From the NCBI GenBank assembly GCA_009922595.1, contig RFVC01000009.1, positions 1-64,000 on the forward strand: a DNA stretch of 64,000 bases, given 5' to 3'. Position numbers and translations under genes: made by a program. Source of the DNA: Gammaproteobacteria bacterium (GTDB taxonomy: Bacteria > Pseudomonadota > Gammaproteobacteria > Pseudomonadales > Pseudohongiellaceae). Below are positions 1 to 7,829 of the stretch, piece after piece (position 1 is the stretch's first letter; the number at the start of each line of letters is the position of its first letter). The notes under the pieces are model-generated. The model was not told the origin of the DNA. It saw nothing but the letters and a program-made list of their open reading frames with translations, and made no database searches.

Positions 1-48
1 GGATTGAAAATCCTCGTGTCGGTGGTTCGATTCCGCCCCTGGGCACCA
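1..48 (+). tRNA. tRNA-Phe(GAA), 3' part, cut by window start
   Basis: The window opens inside a tRNA. An anticodon loop TTGAAAA (anticodon GAA) is followed by a GGTGG/CCGCC T-stem around TTCGATT, the 3' acceptor strand CCTGGGC, discriminator A and an encoded CCA ending at 48. The loop and the GTGTC variable region match gammaproteobacterial tRNA-Phe as I remember it. The 5' half lies outside the window. Because the anticodon is on this side, this is presumably the functional copy, and the repeat at 7577-7621 is the displaced original 3' end. Confidence 0.9.
4..48 (+). repeat. Left attachment site (attL) in tRNA-Phe
   Basis: These 45 bases, from the anticodon loop through CCA, recur without mismatch at 7577-7621 in the same orientation. 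The identity stops right after the CCA on both sides (TCC here, CCA there). A direct repeat of a tRNA 3' end is the usual footprint of tyrosine-recombinase integration. The repeat is seen; the mechanism is inferred, and no integrase gene lies between the copies. Confidence 0.85.
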
Positions 49-101
49 TCCTTTCTCAATTGCTTCGATTTAGACTCCTCAATGACAGCGCTTCTCGCTG
101 C

Positions 102-115
102 AAAATCCTCGTGTC
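102..115 (+). repeat. Third, 14-bp copy of the att core
   Basis: AAAATCCTCGTGTC matches the tRNA-Phe att repeat (bases 7-20 of the window) exactly and is then followed by unrelated sequence. A chance 14-mer match this close to the attachment site is unlikely. It may be the remnant of an earlier integration or a minor crossover core. Confidence 0.55.
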
Positions 116-157
116 ATTCCGCAACAACCCACAGGTTTCGAAAGGCTTTTCTTGGAA

Positions 158-254
158 AAATCAAGGGGTCAGAGTCATTGATTCCTATACTTCTTAATAG
201 AATCGCCTCCAGTACCACTTTTATGGAATTTCAAGAACTCTGATCCCTTGATTT
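158..254. mobile_element. 97-bp MITE-like element, copy 1
   Basis: The element starts AAATCAAGGGGTCAGAGT and ends with the inverse (AAATCAAGGGATCAGAGT on the other strand), giving 18-bp terminal inverted repeats with one mismatch. A second copy of identical length lies at 7376-7472 in the same orientation, differing at about 7 of 97 positions. It has no coding capacity. Ends of this kind resemble non-autonomous or REP-type elements mobilised in trans, but no matching transposase is in the window. Confidence 0.7.
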
Positions 255-292
255 CTTAGGAATTGTTATTTTATGAGCGCCCCAACTTAATA

Positions 293-306
293 GTTGTATT
301 TACATA
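293..306. promoter_or_regulatory. Candidate MarR-type operator upstream of the methyltransferase
   Basis: GTTGTATTTACATA matches 12 of 14 positions of the palindrome GTTGTA-TT-TACAAC found, in the opposite sense, at 3977-3990. It lies about 75 bases before the methyltransferase start. Similar half-sites occur before the other island transcription units, next to a MarR-family gene in the same island. The assignment is inference. Confidence 0.4.
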
Positions 307-380
307 TATTTCATGTACTCTCCCTTTGGCATTATTACATTTATCTTTTCACACAAATTCATAAATTAAAGAGAAGAATT

Positions 381-1394
381 ATGAACCCTGCATTACCTGC
401 TATTGATGACACGCCAGTATGGGATGTCATGTTGAGTGTTTTCAAATCCCAGGCAATTACCATAGCACTGGAACTCGATGTTTTTGAAGGTCTGAAAGAT
501 CCTGCCAGCCTAGATGAGCTTTCAGAAAAACTAGCTTACTCACCACGTGGAATGAAAGCCTTATTGCCAATGCTTAAAATGCAGGGGTTTCTGGATAAGC
601 ATAAAGGGGTTTACCACCTTAATAATCTGTCTCGCGCGTATATGCTCAAGGAAAGCCCATATTACTGGGGACCATTTTTTAGCCGACGAGCAGAAACACT
701 GCCGAATTACAAAATGATTCTGGAAAACATCAGAGATGGCGAAACAGTTGAGGCCAGAGGGTCTGCTGATGGCTGGGAGTCCGGACAGATGGATCCGGAA
801 CTTGCAAAAACAGTGACCGACTTTATGCACTCCCATTCCATTACCTCAGCAGTAGGCCTTACTCATACCTGCGACTTTTCCGGTGTTGAAAAGCTGCTTG
901 ATGTAGGTGGTGGTTCAGGCTGCTATGCCTCAGCACTGGCAAATCACTATCCTGATATGCAGTGTACAATTATGGATCTAGCGCAGGTATGTGATGTAGC
1001 AAAAGACTATATAGAGAAAGCCGGCGTTTCTGACCGTGTAAATACCAAAGCCGTAGATATGTTCAGGGAAGCTTGGCCCGAAGGCTATAACGCTCATTTT
1101 TACTCCAATATTTTTCATGACTGGAGTATAGAAACCTGCGAAGAGCTGGCGCAAAAAAGTTATGACGCCCTTGCACCAGGTGGCCGGATTTGCCTCCAGG
1201 AAATACTTTTCGAGGAAGACGGCGACGGCCCTTTTCCCGCAGCGGCTTTTTCCTTTTTCATGACGCAGGGAACCAAGGGACAGCAATATACACTGAATGA
1301 ATTGGAATCCATTTTGTCAAAAGCAGGGTTTAAAAATATTAGCGCACAACGATCCTACGGCTATTATTCGCTCGTTACTGCTTACAAAATATAA
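381..1394 (+). CDS. SAM-dependent O-methyltransferase (methyltransf_2 / acetylserotonin-methyltransferase type)
   Basis: A 337-residue protein. The first ~95 residues resemble the winged-helix dimerisation domain of plant and bacterial small-molecule O-methyltransferases. The SAM-binding motif LLDVGGGSG is at 172-180, and the catalytic-type HDW triplet at 246-248 lies in an N-x-x-HDW context. Such enzymes methylate a hydroxyl on an aromatic or polyketide-like substrate; this substrate is unknown. The ATG at 381 is preceded by AGAGAAG; the longer upstream reading frame has no ribosome site and crosses the putative operator. It is the first gene of the tRNA-Phe island and is followed by a hairpin terminator. 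Confidence 0.85.
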   Translation: MNPALPAIDDTPVWDVMLSVFKSQAITIALELDVFEGLKDPASLDELSEKLAYSPRGMKALLPMLKMQGFLDKHKGVYHLNNLSRAYMLKESPYYWGPFFSRRAETLPNYKMILENIRDGETVEARGSADGWESGQMDPELAKTVTDFMHSHSITSAVGLTHTCDFSGVEKLLDVGGGSGCYASALANHYPDMQCTIMDLAQVCDVAKDYIEKAGVSDRVNTKAVDMFREAWPEGYNAHFYSNIFHDWSIETCEELAQKSYDALAPGGRICLQEILFEEDGDGPFPAAAFSFFMTQGTKGQQYTLNELESILSKAGFKNISAQRSYGYYSLVTAYKI

Positions 1395-1457
1395 TCTGGC
1401 CTAATTCACTTCAACATATTTAAGCGATATTGGCATTACTGCAACACTTCTACATTC

Positions 1458-1497
1458 AAAGCGGCTTCTAATCATCCTGATTAAGGTCGCTTTTTTT
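1458..1497 (+). terminator. Rho-independent terminator after the methyltransferase
   Basis: AAAGCGGC (1458-1465) pairs with GTCGCTTT (1486-1493). An additional inner CTAATCA/TGATTA pairing extends the stem, and a run of T follows. It sits between two convergent genes. Confidence 0.7.
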
Positions 1498-1534
1498 CCA
1501 TTCTCTTATAAGCTTATCGACATAACGAAGGAAC

Positions 1535-2629
1535 TCAATTCTCATCAAATCTGATCTGTACGCTTCCATCAGCAGTGACTTCATATCGATTACCTTCATG
1601 ACAGGAATATTCCTGAATACTAAATCCCGCAGGTGCACGGGCATAATGTTTAATCGTTTCCCATGGCTCATAGAATGCGATTGGGTCATTCAATGTAACA
1701 GCCACTTCCAAATAATCCGGAGTCAGTTTTTCTATAGACATGGTAACTTCCAGCTGACTGCTATGTGGAACACCTGTTGTGTCTATCAAAGTATCTGCTT
1801 TCATCGATATTGTTCGTGTTTCCAGTACGTTACCGTTCCATTTACCCGTGGTATAGCCGTTATAACTCAGCTCAAGAGGTTCTGGTTGCGGACGCTCATC
1901 AAGGTAAATTCGAATCGTAGATTCATACCATTCAGCATACCAATTAATCTGATGCTCTGATTGGAGTATTTCGCCGGGATAAACCATGCCCAGAAAACGT
2001 GGAAAACCCGGGGGTATACACAACGCCGTTGGATCATTGGTAGATATTCCAGCCTCAGCATTCGCCAGTCGTTCTTCCCAGCGCGCCATGTATTCAGGCC
2101 GCAATGGAGGTGATTGTTCAGTTCGAGCCACAGTACTATCAAAATGAATACCACCATTAGCATTAACCCAAATACCGTTAAGGTTCCTGGCAATTTCGGA
2201 TGTCATTGGCACAGGATCCGGACGTGGGATATCAAAAATTGTAGTGGAGCGTTCTACTTCAATAGTATCTGAGTCAACGAACTTATAACTCATAAAACGC
2301 CCACCCGGTTTTCCATTCGTCAGCGGGTGAATTTCAACAGTAATTCGATCACCTGGTTTAAAAGAGTCAGCATTCCATCCTCTTCTGGAAAGCATGTTTT
2401 TAGGACCATGTTCAAGCTGCCAAATTGTCTTCACGCCATTCTCGTCAACAACTTCAAGGTCAACGAAAGTATGAGGATTGGTCCAATGGAATGCCGCCAC
2501 AGAACCAGTTATTGTTCGTGGGTTATTTGCATCAAACATGCTAAATGAATGATGTGCTTGTGCCAGTGGTGGTACCAGCAGTACAAACACGATTAAAAGG
2601 ATAAAATTATGTTCTTTAGAATTCTTCAT
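1535..2629 (-). CDS. Exported DUF6152 protein with C-terminal unknown domain (fused form)
   Basis: A 364-residue protein with a Sec signal peptide ending in AQA just before HHSFSMFD, the N-terminal signature of the DUF6152 family. DUF6152 spans about residues 25-125 (a WTNPH motif, then a GD and GGRF-type turn). The C-terminal ~200 residues carry a conserved core: C-x-P-P-G-F-P-R, a TxGKWxGxxLxxxT stretch and a late YSCHEGNRY. The same C-terminal domain occurs in the proteins at 2632, 12014 and, more divergently, 7830. Function is unknown; a periplasmic location is predicted. It lies 2 bases after the similar gene at 2632, so the two are very likely co-transcribed. Confidence 0.8.
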   Translation of the reverse strand: MKNSKEHNFILLIVFVLLVPPLAQAHHSFSMFDANNPRTITGSVAAFHWTNPHTFVDLEVVDENGVKTIWQLEHGPKNMLSRRGWNADSFKPGDRITVEIHPLTNGKPGGRFMSYKFVDSDTIEVERSTTIFDIPRPDPVPMTSEIARNLNGIWVNANGGIHFDSTVARTEQSPPLRPEYMARWEERLANAEAGISTNDPTALCIPPGFPRFLGMVYPGEILQSEHQINWYAEWYESTIRIYLDERPQPEPLELSYNGYTTGKWNGNVLETRTISMKADTLIDTTGVPHSSQLEVTMSIEKLTPDYLEVAVTLNDPIAFYEPWETIKHYARAPAGFSIQEYSCHEGNRYEVTADGSVQIRFDEN

Positions 2630-2631
2630 TT

Positions 2632-3852
2632 TCAGTCCATACCAGGTAATGACTGGTTATCTGTATAGATGCAATTTGCCTCTCGAACATCAGATCTCAA
2701 TACCCTGTCACGAAATTTTACGTGTTTCCATTCCCCTTCCCAGTGCTCAGGGTCAGTAAAAGTAAATTCTATTGCCAGTGTATTGCCATCATTGATCATC
2801 TGATAACGTTCAACAATTTTCAGTTGTGTTCCGGCCGGGACGCCTGCCTGAATCAAATGATTCTCACCAATAAAGCCAGTTGTTTCGACCACCAATTCAT
2901 CATCTTCCCAGTGCCCCAATGACTCGCCATGCCAGTTCCGATCAACAGCGTCATCTGGCAAACGTTCTCTGCCATCCAGAAAAATCACGCGATAATCATT
3001 GTTCAATCGAGAAACCATATATATGGCTGTTGGGAACTGGATCATCATCAATGAGCCGTACCGCGTCATAAAACGGGGCATACCCGGGGGATAGCATAAA
3101 GCGGTGGGGTCGCCGAAACGTTCGCCTTTTTCACTGGCTTCAATGTATTGATCTAGATAAGCCTGGGCCTTTGCTGTCAATTTAGGCTTTGGTTTGAATT
3201 CGAATGAGCCATAATTTGCGCGCCATTCATCCTCACCACGAAATTGCCAGACTCCGGTCAAATCAAAAGCCGCAGGTGGGCGTTCCTTAGCCAGATTATC
3301 AGGGTCAAGCGCTCCAGACATTAAGCCTGTAGCAGTACTGTCACCAGCAGCAAGGCCATTAGAAACTATAGGTAGATTCGCTGGCCGGGTTTTCTCTTCA
3401 CGCTCCTGCCAGGTTTCACCTTCCGGGGGCGGTGTCCACGCCAGCAAAGCCGGGTAAACAAGACGCTGGGTTTCAACGGGCGCCTCCATGTTATAGGCAA
3501 CGCCATCTGCCCCAATCATTCCTTCGATCAAGCCTCCCGGCCTGCCAGATCTCAAGGGGTACATCTTTACTGTAATAGTGTCGCCTACTGAAACAGAATT
3601 TCTGGTGAAGCCCATGGCTTGCATGCCAGCAATACTCTGTCCTTCTATATTCCACTCCTCAATTACCCCTCCCTCATTTTCAATATCCATAGTCAGGATC
3701 ATATGAGGGTTTCTCATTATAAACTGCGTTACGACCCCGGTTTTGGTAACAGTTGCTGAGTTATCAAAAACCACCGCGGAATGATGAGCCAAACCTAACT
3801 GACCAAATAATATGGTGATTCCAAGAATAAGAAATTTGATGGATTTATTCAT
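2632..3852 (-). CDS. Second exported DUF6152 protein, fused form
   Basis: A 406-residue paralogue of the neighbour at 1535. The signal peptide MNKSIKFLILGITILFG leads to AHHSAVVFD and a DUF6152 domain (NPHMIL, GDTITVKMYPL, GRPGG). A linker of ~90 residues precedes the C-terminal domain with ALCYPPGMPRFM, WHGESLGHWEDDELVVETTG and a late single Cys. The start is placed at 3852 because GAGGG precedes that ATG on the minus strand; the upstream in-frame ATG at 3927 would give an implausible long hydrophobic leader. It is divergent from the TonB receptor, and the intergenic space holds two operator-like palindromes. Biochemical role is unknown. Confidence 0.8.
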   Translation of the reverse strand: MNKSIKFLILGITILFGQLGLAHHSAVVFDNSATVTKTGVVTQFIMRNPHMILTMDIENEGGVIEEWNIEGQSIAGMQAMGFTRNSVSVGDTITVKMYPLRSGRPGGLIEGMIGADGVAYNMEAPVETQRLVYPALLAWTPPPEGETWQEREEKTRPANLPIVSNGLAAGDSTATGLMSGALDPDNLAKERPPAAFDLTGVWQFRGEDEWRANYGSFEFKPKPKLTAKAQAYLDQYIEASEKGERFGDPTALCYPPGMPRFMTRYGSLMMIQFPTAIYMVSRLNNDYRVIFLDGRERLPDDAVDRNWHGESLGHWEDDELVVETTGFIGENHLIQAGVPAGTQLKIVERYQMINDGNTLAIEFTFTDPEHWEGEWKHVKFRDRVLRSDVREANCIYTDNQSLPGMD

Positions 3853-3871
3853 GCCAGCCCTCATAATTATA

Positions 3872-3885
3872 TATGTATTTACAAC
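3872..3885. promoter_or_regulatory. Operator-like half of the island palindrome
   Basis: TATGTATTTACAAC matches GTTGTATTTACAAC at 12 of 14 positions. It lies just upstream of the DUF6152 gene start (3852, minus strand), where it could control that promoter. Confidence 0.35.
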
Positions 3886-3976
3886 TATTATGGCAAAAAG
3901 ATATAGTATATATACAAGATTGTCCATTCACTTGTAGCAAATCGTTGAAAATAGAGTTATGCTTGCCAAAATTGTA

Positions 3977-3990
3977 GTTGTAAATACAAC
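3977..3990. promoter_or_regulatory. Palindrome GTTGTA-AA-TACAAC before the TonB receptor
   Basis: A perfect 6+6 inverted repeat with a 2-base spacer, 40 bases upstream of the receptor ATG and inside the divergent promoter region. It is the best-conserved member of a set (293, 3872, 3977, 6804) that probably binds the island's MarR regulator. The palindrome is seen; the binding is inferred. Confidence 0.5.
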
Positions 3991-4029
3991 ATTTTATTAC
4001 AATAAAAATGAAGGGAGAGAGGATCAATT

Positions 4030-6582
4030 ATGAAAAAGCAATTCTATAAATCTGCATTGGCAGTATTTATAAGTGGCATATCAACCTCAACAGCATATGC
4101 GCAGTCCACACTTGAAGAAATAACTGTGACGGCACAACGCAGAGCTGAAGACCTTCAGTCGGTTCCTGTCGCTGTGACCACATTCAATCCGGAAGAACTT
4201 GACCGTCTGGGCGTAACAGATCCTCAGCAAATGGCGGATTTTATACCGAATGTAAGTATTGGTGATGGTACCGGGCGCGCCAATGTAGGAGCACAGTTTT
4301 CCATTCGCGGTGTCAATGAGGCCCGAATCTCACCGGTTCTCGATCCCGCAGTAGGTATTTATATTGATGAAGTCTATTACGGTCGGCCTATTACCAATTT
4401 CCTGCGTTTGCTTGATGTGCAGGCAGTGGAGGTTCTGCGCGGTCCCCAGGGTACCTTGTTCGGCAAAAACTCCACTGGTGGCGCAATTGTTTATGCAACC
4501 AACAAACCGGATGTCAACGCCGGCCTGAATGGTTATGTTAAAGGCGGTATTGGCGAATTCTCTCGCGGTAATTTAAGAACAGCCGTGAATATTCCTCTCT
4601 CCGATACTGTTGCTGCTCGCTTGTCTTATGCGCATATGGAACGTGATGGGTGGCTGGATAGAATTTCAGACGGGGTTGCATTGGGTGCCGATGACACAGA
4701 TTTTTTCTCTGCAAAGTTACGCATTCAGCCTAATGACAAACTGACAGTAGATGTTGGCTTTGATTACACAGAATCCAGTTCAAATGGAGGGGCCAGTAAA
4801 TTAATTGATTACTTCGGCAACAACGGTGGATTTGATGATCCATCCACTGCGGGCATAGAAGGGGATGTAACGCCACCGGTTTTTACTCCCGGTATTTCTA
4901 ATATTGCAGCTTATAACACTTTGTTCCCTGCGGGCACACCGGAGCATTATGCACCGACAATTCCGCTCGACCTTTATAAAATTACAGGTGCAGGCCCTAT
5001 AGGTGGCACCGATGCCGAAAGCACCGGTTTTACCATGGCCATTAGCTACGACATTTCAGATACCATGAATTTCAAATCGATTACCGGTTATCGGGATATG
5101 GAAACGCTGGAGAACAGGGAATCAGATGAAAGTCTTTTTGCACAGTCCTATTTTGACAGCAAAACACTGGATAACAGTGATTTTTGGTCCCAGGAATTTC
5201 AGCTTAATGGCACCGCTTTTGATGATCGTTTGAATTATGTTGTAGGCGCATATATCTCTGAGGAAGAACCTACATTAAGGCAGCTCACCAACAAGGACTA
5301 CCGTGGAACAGATCTGTTTGGCACCCTGGAATTCCGTGGTACCAGGGCGCAACTTACCAAGAGCAGCGGCATTTTTGCACAGGGGGACTGGATGTTAAGC
5401 GACACCCTGACTCTCACTCTCGGGGTTCGCTCGGTCAAAGACAGGAAAAGCTTCAGTACCTTTAATCAAGGTGTTTTTGATGAGGCACTGGACCAGCGTC
5501 TTTTCGAAATATGGGCTATTGACCCCAACGGTCCCGACGATAACAGTAATTATCCTGACCTCGATCCGCGACCTGGTCCTAATGTACTCTATCCAAATGG
5601 CGATCGAGATACATACGGGAATTGTACAGAAGCCAGTCCATGCTTCATGTCGGGACGCAGTATAGTAGGTACTGAAGCTGAAGCGACCGTAAGTGGAAGG
5701 GATACATTCACGACGGTTACGCCACGTATCGCACTGGAATGGCAGGCACGGGACAACATGATGTTTTATGCCTCGGCGACAAAAGGCTTTAAATCCGGCG
5801 GCACCAATGACACCGTTGCAGATATCAATACCCCTTTCCAACCTGAAGAACTCTGGAATTATGAGCTGGGGACACGTTTTCAGTCAGAAGACGGACGGAT
5901 CAGGGCTAACATTACTGTTTTTCAAATGGATTATTCAGATAAACAATTGACGGTGACAGCTGATGAACGTTGTAACCGTCGCTGCACCATCAATGTCGGT
6001 GACGCCACTATTTCAGGGATTGAAATAGAAGCTATAGCATTGTTGGCTGACAACCTCAGATTAAATCTGGGCTATGGCGGACTTGATGCAGAATGGGATT
6101 CATATAGTCAATTTGCAGGCGTGGAAAAAGATTCTCCTTTCAGTCGTGCACCAGAACATTCTTTTACTGCGGGACTGCGCCATAACTGGGATCTTGATAT
6201 GGGTGGCAGCCTTGTCAGTTCCGTTAATTATTCTTACAAGGATGATCAGCAAAGCAGTGGACAAGATTCAACAACCCTCACGATTCCTTCTTATCATCTT
6301 GTCACAGCTCGTATCGCTTATGTTTCTCCGGAGGGCAACTGGGAAGCCTCATTATTTTGCACCAACTGTACCGATGAAGAATACATTACAGGTGGTGCTG
6401 CATGGGGTGGTTCTACAGCAGGCAGCGGGTTTTCATACAAACCTGTTAATCATCCAGCTTATATCGATTCCGACCCCAACGTAGGCGACCAGAATCCAAG
6501 AAGCAACGCCCCCCCTGGAATTACGTTGGTCAATATTGGCGCGCCACGAATGATAGGCATGGATTTCAGTTATTCATTCTGA
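4030..6582 (+). CDS. TonB-dependent outer-membrane receptor
   Basis: An 850-residue protein. The signal peptide ends at AYA-Q, followed by a TonB-box-like EEITVTAQ near residues 29-36. The plug domain includes SIRGVNE, DEVYYGRP and VLRGPQGTLFGKNSTGGAI. A long beta-barrel ends in the aromatic terminus DFSYSF typical of outer-membrane insertion. It belongs to the large-ligand receptor class common in sphingomonads and marine gammaproteobacteria, not to an obvious siderophore group. Strong GGGAGAGG precedes the ATG. It is the only transporter in the island, so it presumably imports the compound handled by the DUF6152 and methyltransferase products; the ligand is unknown. Confidence 0.92.
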   Translation: MKKQFYKSALAVFISGISTSTAYAQSTLEEITVTAQRRAEDLQSVPVAVTTFNPEELDRLGVTDPQQMADFIPNVSIGDGTGRANVGAQFSIRGVNEARISPVLDPAVGIYIDEVYYGRPITNFLRLLDVQAVEVLRGPQGTLFGKNSTGGAIVYATNKPDVNAGLNGYVKGGIGEFSRGNLRTAVNIPLSDTVAARLSYAHMERDGWLDRISDGVALGADDTDFFSAKLRIQPNDKLTVDVGFDYTESSSNGGASKLIDYFGNNGGFDDPSTAGIEGDVTPPVFTPGISNIAAYNTLFPAGTPEHYAPTIPLDLYKITGAGPIGGTDAESTGFTMAISYDISDTMNFKSITGYRDMETLENRESDESLFAQSYFDSKTLDNSDFWSQEFQLNGTAFDDRLNYVVGAYISEEEPTLRQLTNKDYRGTDLFGTLEFRGTRAQLTKSSGIFAQGDWMLSDTLTLTLGVRSVKDRKSFSTFNQGVFDEALDQRLFEIWAIDPNGPDDNSNYPDLDPRPGPNVLYPNGDRDTYGNCTEASPCFMSGRSIVGTEAEATVSGRDTFTTVTPRIALEWQARDNMMFYASATKGFKSGGTNDTVADINTPFQPEELWNYELGTRFQSEDGRIRANITVFQMDYSDKQLTVTADERCNRRCTINVGDATISGIEIEAIALLADNLRLNLGYGGLDAEWDSYSQFAGVEKDSPFSRAPEHSFTAGLRHNWDLDMGGSLVSSVNYSYKDDQQSSGQDSTTLTIPSYHLVTARIAYVSPEGNWEASLFCTNCTDEEYITGGAAWGGSTAGSGFSYKPVNHPAYIDSDPNVGDQNPRSNAPPGITLVNIGAPRMIGMDFSYSF

Positions 6583-6600
6583 CCAATAATCAAAGAATCA

Positions 6601-6629
6601 AAAGGCCCGTCATCCGGCGGGCCTTTTTA
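6601..6629 (+). terminator. Rho-independent terminator of the TonB receptor
   Basis: AAAGGCCCG (6601-6609) pairs with CGGGCCTTT (6618-6626) and is followed by TTT. Confidence 0.85.
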
Positions 6630-6803
6630 TATTTGGAAAATAGTTCTCACCAAAGACTGAAGGATTTAGAGCTGCCTTTTTCCAATAGTTACGATTCTGT
6701 TAATGCAGGAAAATGCTACCATTAACACCACTATCAATACGTCATCATGGTTGCAGGAATGCCATTTTATAAGTATTTTTTAAACACCAAACTATTTATT
6801 ACA

Positions 6804-6813
6804 TTGTATACAA
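6804..6813. promoter_or_regulatory. Palindrome TTGTATACAA before marR
   Basis: A perfect 10-bp inverted repeat 46 bases upstream of the MarR start. The half-site TTGTA is the same as in the other island palindromes, but the 2-base spacer is absent. Autoregulation by the MarR protein is a reasonable inference. Confidence 0.45.
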
Positions 6814-6859
6814 GTAATGCTATTAGCCATTTTTATTCCAAATCAGGTAAGAATAATTT

Positions 6860-7312
6860 ATGTCTAAAAATCTTGAATTAAGAAAGCTTCTAACTTACCA
6901 GCTAGTGGCATTATCCCGTGAAATAAGTTATTTCAACCAGCGCTCCGTCAATCCAACAAAAGACCTGAATATTCCTGAAATGAGGATACTGGGTCTTCTG
7001 CATACATTAGGCCGAAGCAACCAAAAGGAATTCATAAAGAACTCTTTACGCGGTGATCCGGGAAATATAAGTCGCTATATAAAAGGCCTGGAAAAAAAAG
7101 GCTACTTGAAATCAGTAAAAGATAAAGTTGATAAGCGGATAAAATGGCTTAGCCCAACTGCAAAGGGAAGAAAGGCTGCTGAAAAATATATCCAACAGCG
7201 ATATTTTCATAACAATGAATTAACTGCCGAATTTACCAAAGCTGAATTAGTCCAATTTGAAAAATTTATCAAGAAAACAGCTTTATTTTATGAAAACAAA
7301 CAAGGCCGATAA
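6860..7312 (+). CDS. MarR-family winged-helix transcriptional regulator
   Basis: A 150-residue protein with a typical MarR layout: an N-terminal dimerisation helix, then the winged helix-turn-helix at about residues 40-110 (PEMRILGLLHTLG, then SLRGDPGNISRYIKGLEKKGYL as the recognition region, then the wing KVDKRIKWLSPTAKG) and a C-terminal helix. MarR proteins usually repress nearby genes until a small, often phenolic, ligand is bound. It is the last gene of the island, and the spacing of related palindromes at 293, 3872, 3977 and 6804 suggests it governs the whole cargo. No other regulator is present in the island. Confidence 0.88.
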   Translation: MSKNLELRKLLTYQLVALSREISYFNQRSVNPTKDLNIPEMRILGLLHTLGRSNQKEFIKNSLRGDPGNISRYIKGLEKKGYLKSVKDKVDKRIKWLSPTAKGRKAAEKYIQQRYFHNNELTAEFTKAELVQFEKFIKKTALFYENKQGR

Positions 7313-7375
7313 CACTTTTCCATAACTGCAAAGACACTTTATTACCCATGAAAAGCTAAAGAAACAGGGTCAGCG

Positions 7376-7472
7376 AAATCAAGGGGTCTGAGTCAATGAT
7401 TCCTATACTTCTTAATAGAATCATCTCCAGTACAACTTTTATGAGATTTCAAGAACTCTGATCCCTTGATTT
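7376..7472. mobile_element. 97-bp MITE-like element, copy 2
   Basis: Same length and orientation as the copy at 158-254, about 90 of 97 bases identical, with the same terminal inverted repeats (AAATCAAGGGG... and ...CCCTTGATTT). Together the two copies bracket the island cargo inside the att sites. Confidence 0.7.
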
Positions 7473-7576
7473 CATTTGATTCTAATTATTGCGAATTTAA
7501 TAACACACTTCTAAGCACAATCTGATTTCACAATTATAACGGACTGAATTAATTGTAGAATCAGCGAACACGTCAT

Positions 7577-7621
7577 TTGAAAATCCTCGTGTCGGTGGTT
7601 CGATTCCGCCCCTGGGCACCA
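7577..7621 (+). repeat. Right attachment site (attR), tRNA-Phe 3' fragment
   Basis: A perfect 45-bp duplicate of 4-48. It begins in the anticodon loop and ends with CCA; the upstream bases (CGTCA) do not continue the tRNA, so this is a displaced 3' end and not a gene. The tRNA terminator follows 10 bases later, marking the original chromosomal side. Confidence 0.85.
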
Positions 7622-7631
7622 CCAATAACAA

Positions 7632-7657
7632 AAGCCTCGCATTGCGAGGTTTTTTTT
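7632..7657 (+). terminator. tRNA-Phe terminator, now downstream of attR
   Basis: CCTCGC (7635-7640), loop ATT, GCGAGG (7644-7649), then eight T. Its place right after the displaced tRNA end shows which side was the ancestral tRNA locus. Confidence 0.85.
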
Positions 7658-7700
7658 GTGCGTCTGCATAAGGCGAGGATGAGAGCCAGCAATTGGTTCG

Positions 7701-7725
7701 CCAAACAGCCAGACAGGCTGTTTGG
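7701..7725. repeat. Perfect 10-bp inverted repeat
   Basis: CCAAACAGCC and GGCTGTTTGG flank AGACA. No T-run follows, so it is unlikely to be a simple terminator for the plus strand. It lies between the tRNA terminator and the 3' end of the exported-protein gene at 7830. The rest of 7473-7829 shows no gene. Confidence 0.5.
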
Positions 7726-7829
7726 ATGATTCCGCCCAAGAGCTTCATTTCCTGACGACGCAGTGGGTGAAAGAAAACTCGCCGTTTGCGATGCATAAGG
7801 ACTTTATTTACTTGTATGAATTGAAAACC

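Noticed and set aside
4-243. 79-codon plus-strand frame at the left edge
   Set aside because: It runs through the tRNA-Phe end and the MITE-like element, and has no ribosome site or protein-like composition.
5395-5841. 148-codon minus-strand frame inside the TonB receptor
   Set aside because: Lies wholly antisense to an intact, well-recognised gene.
7497-7796. 99-codon minus-strand frame containing a PRGGIEPPTRGFS string
   Set aside because: This peptide is the antisense translation of the tRNA 3' end, a well-known annotation artefact.
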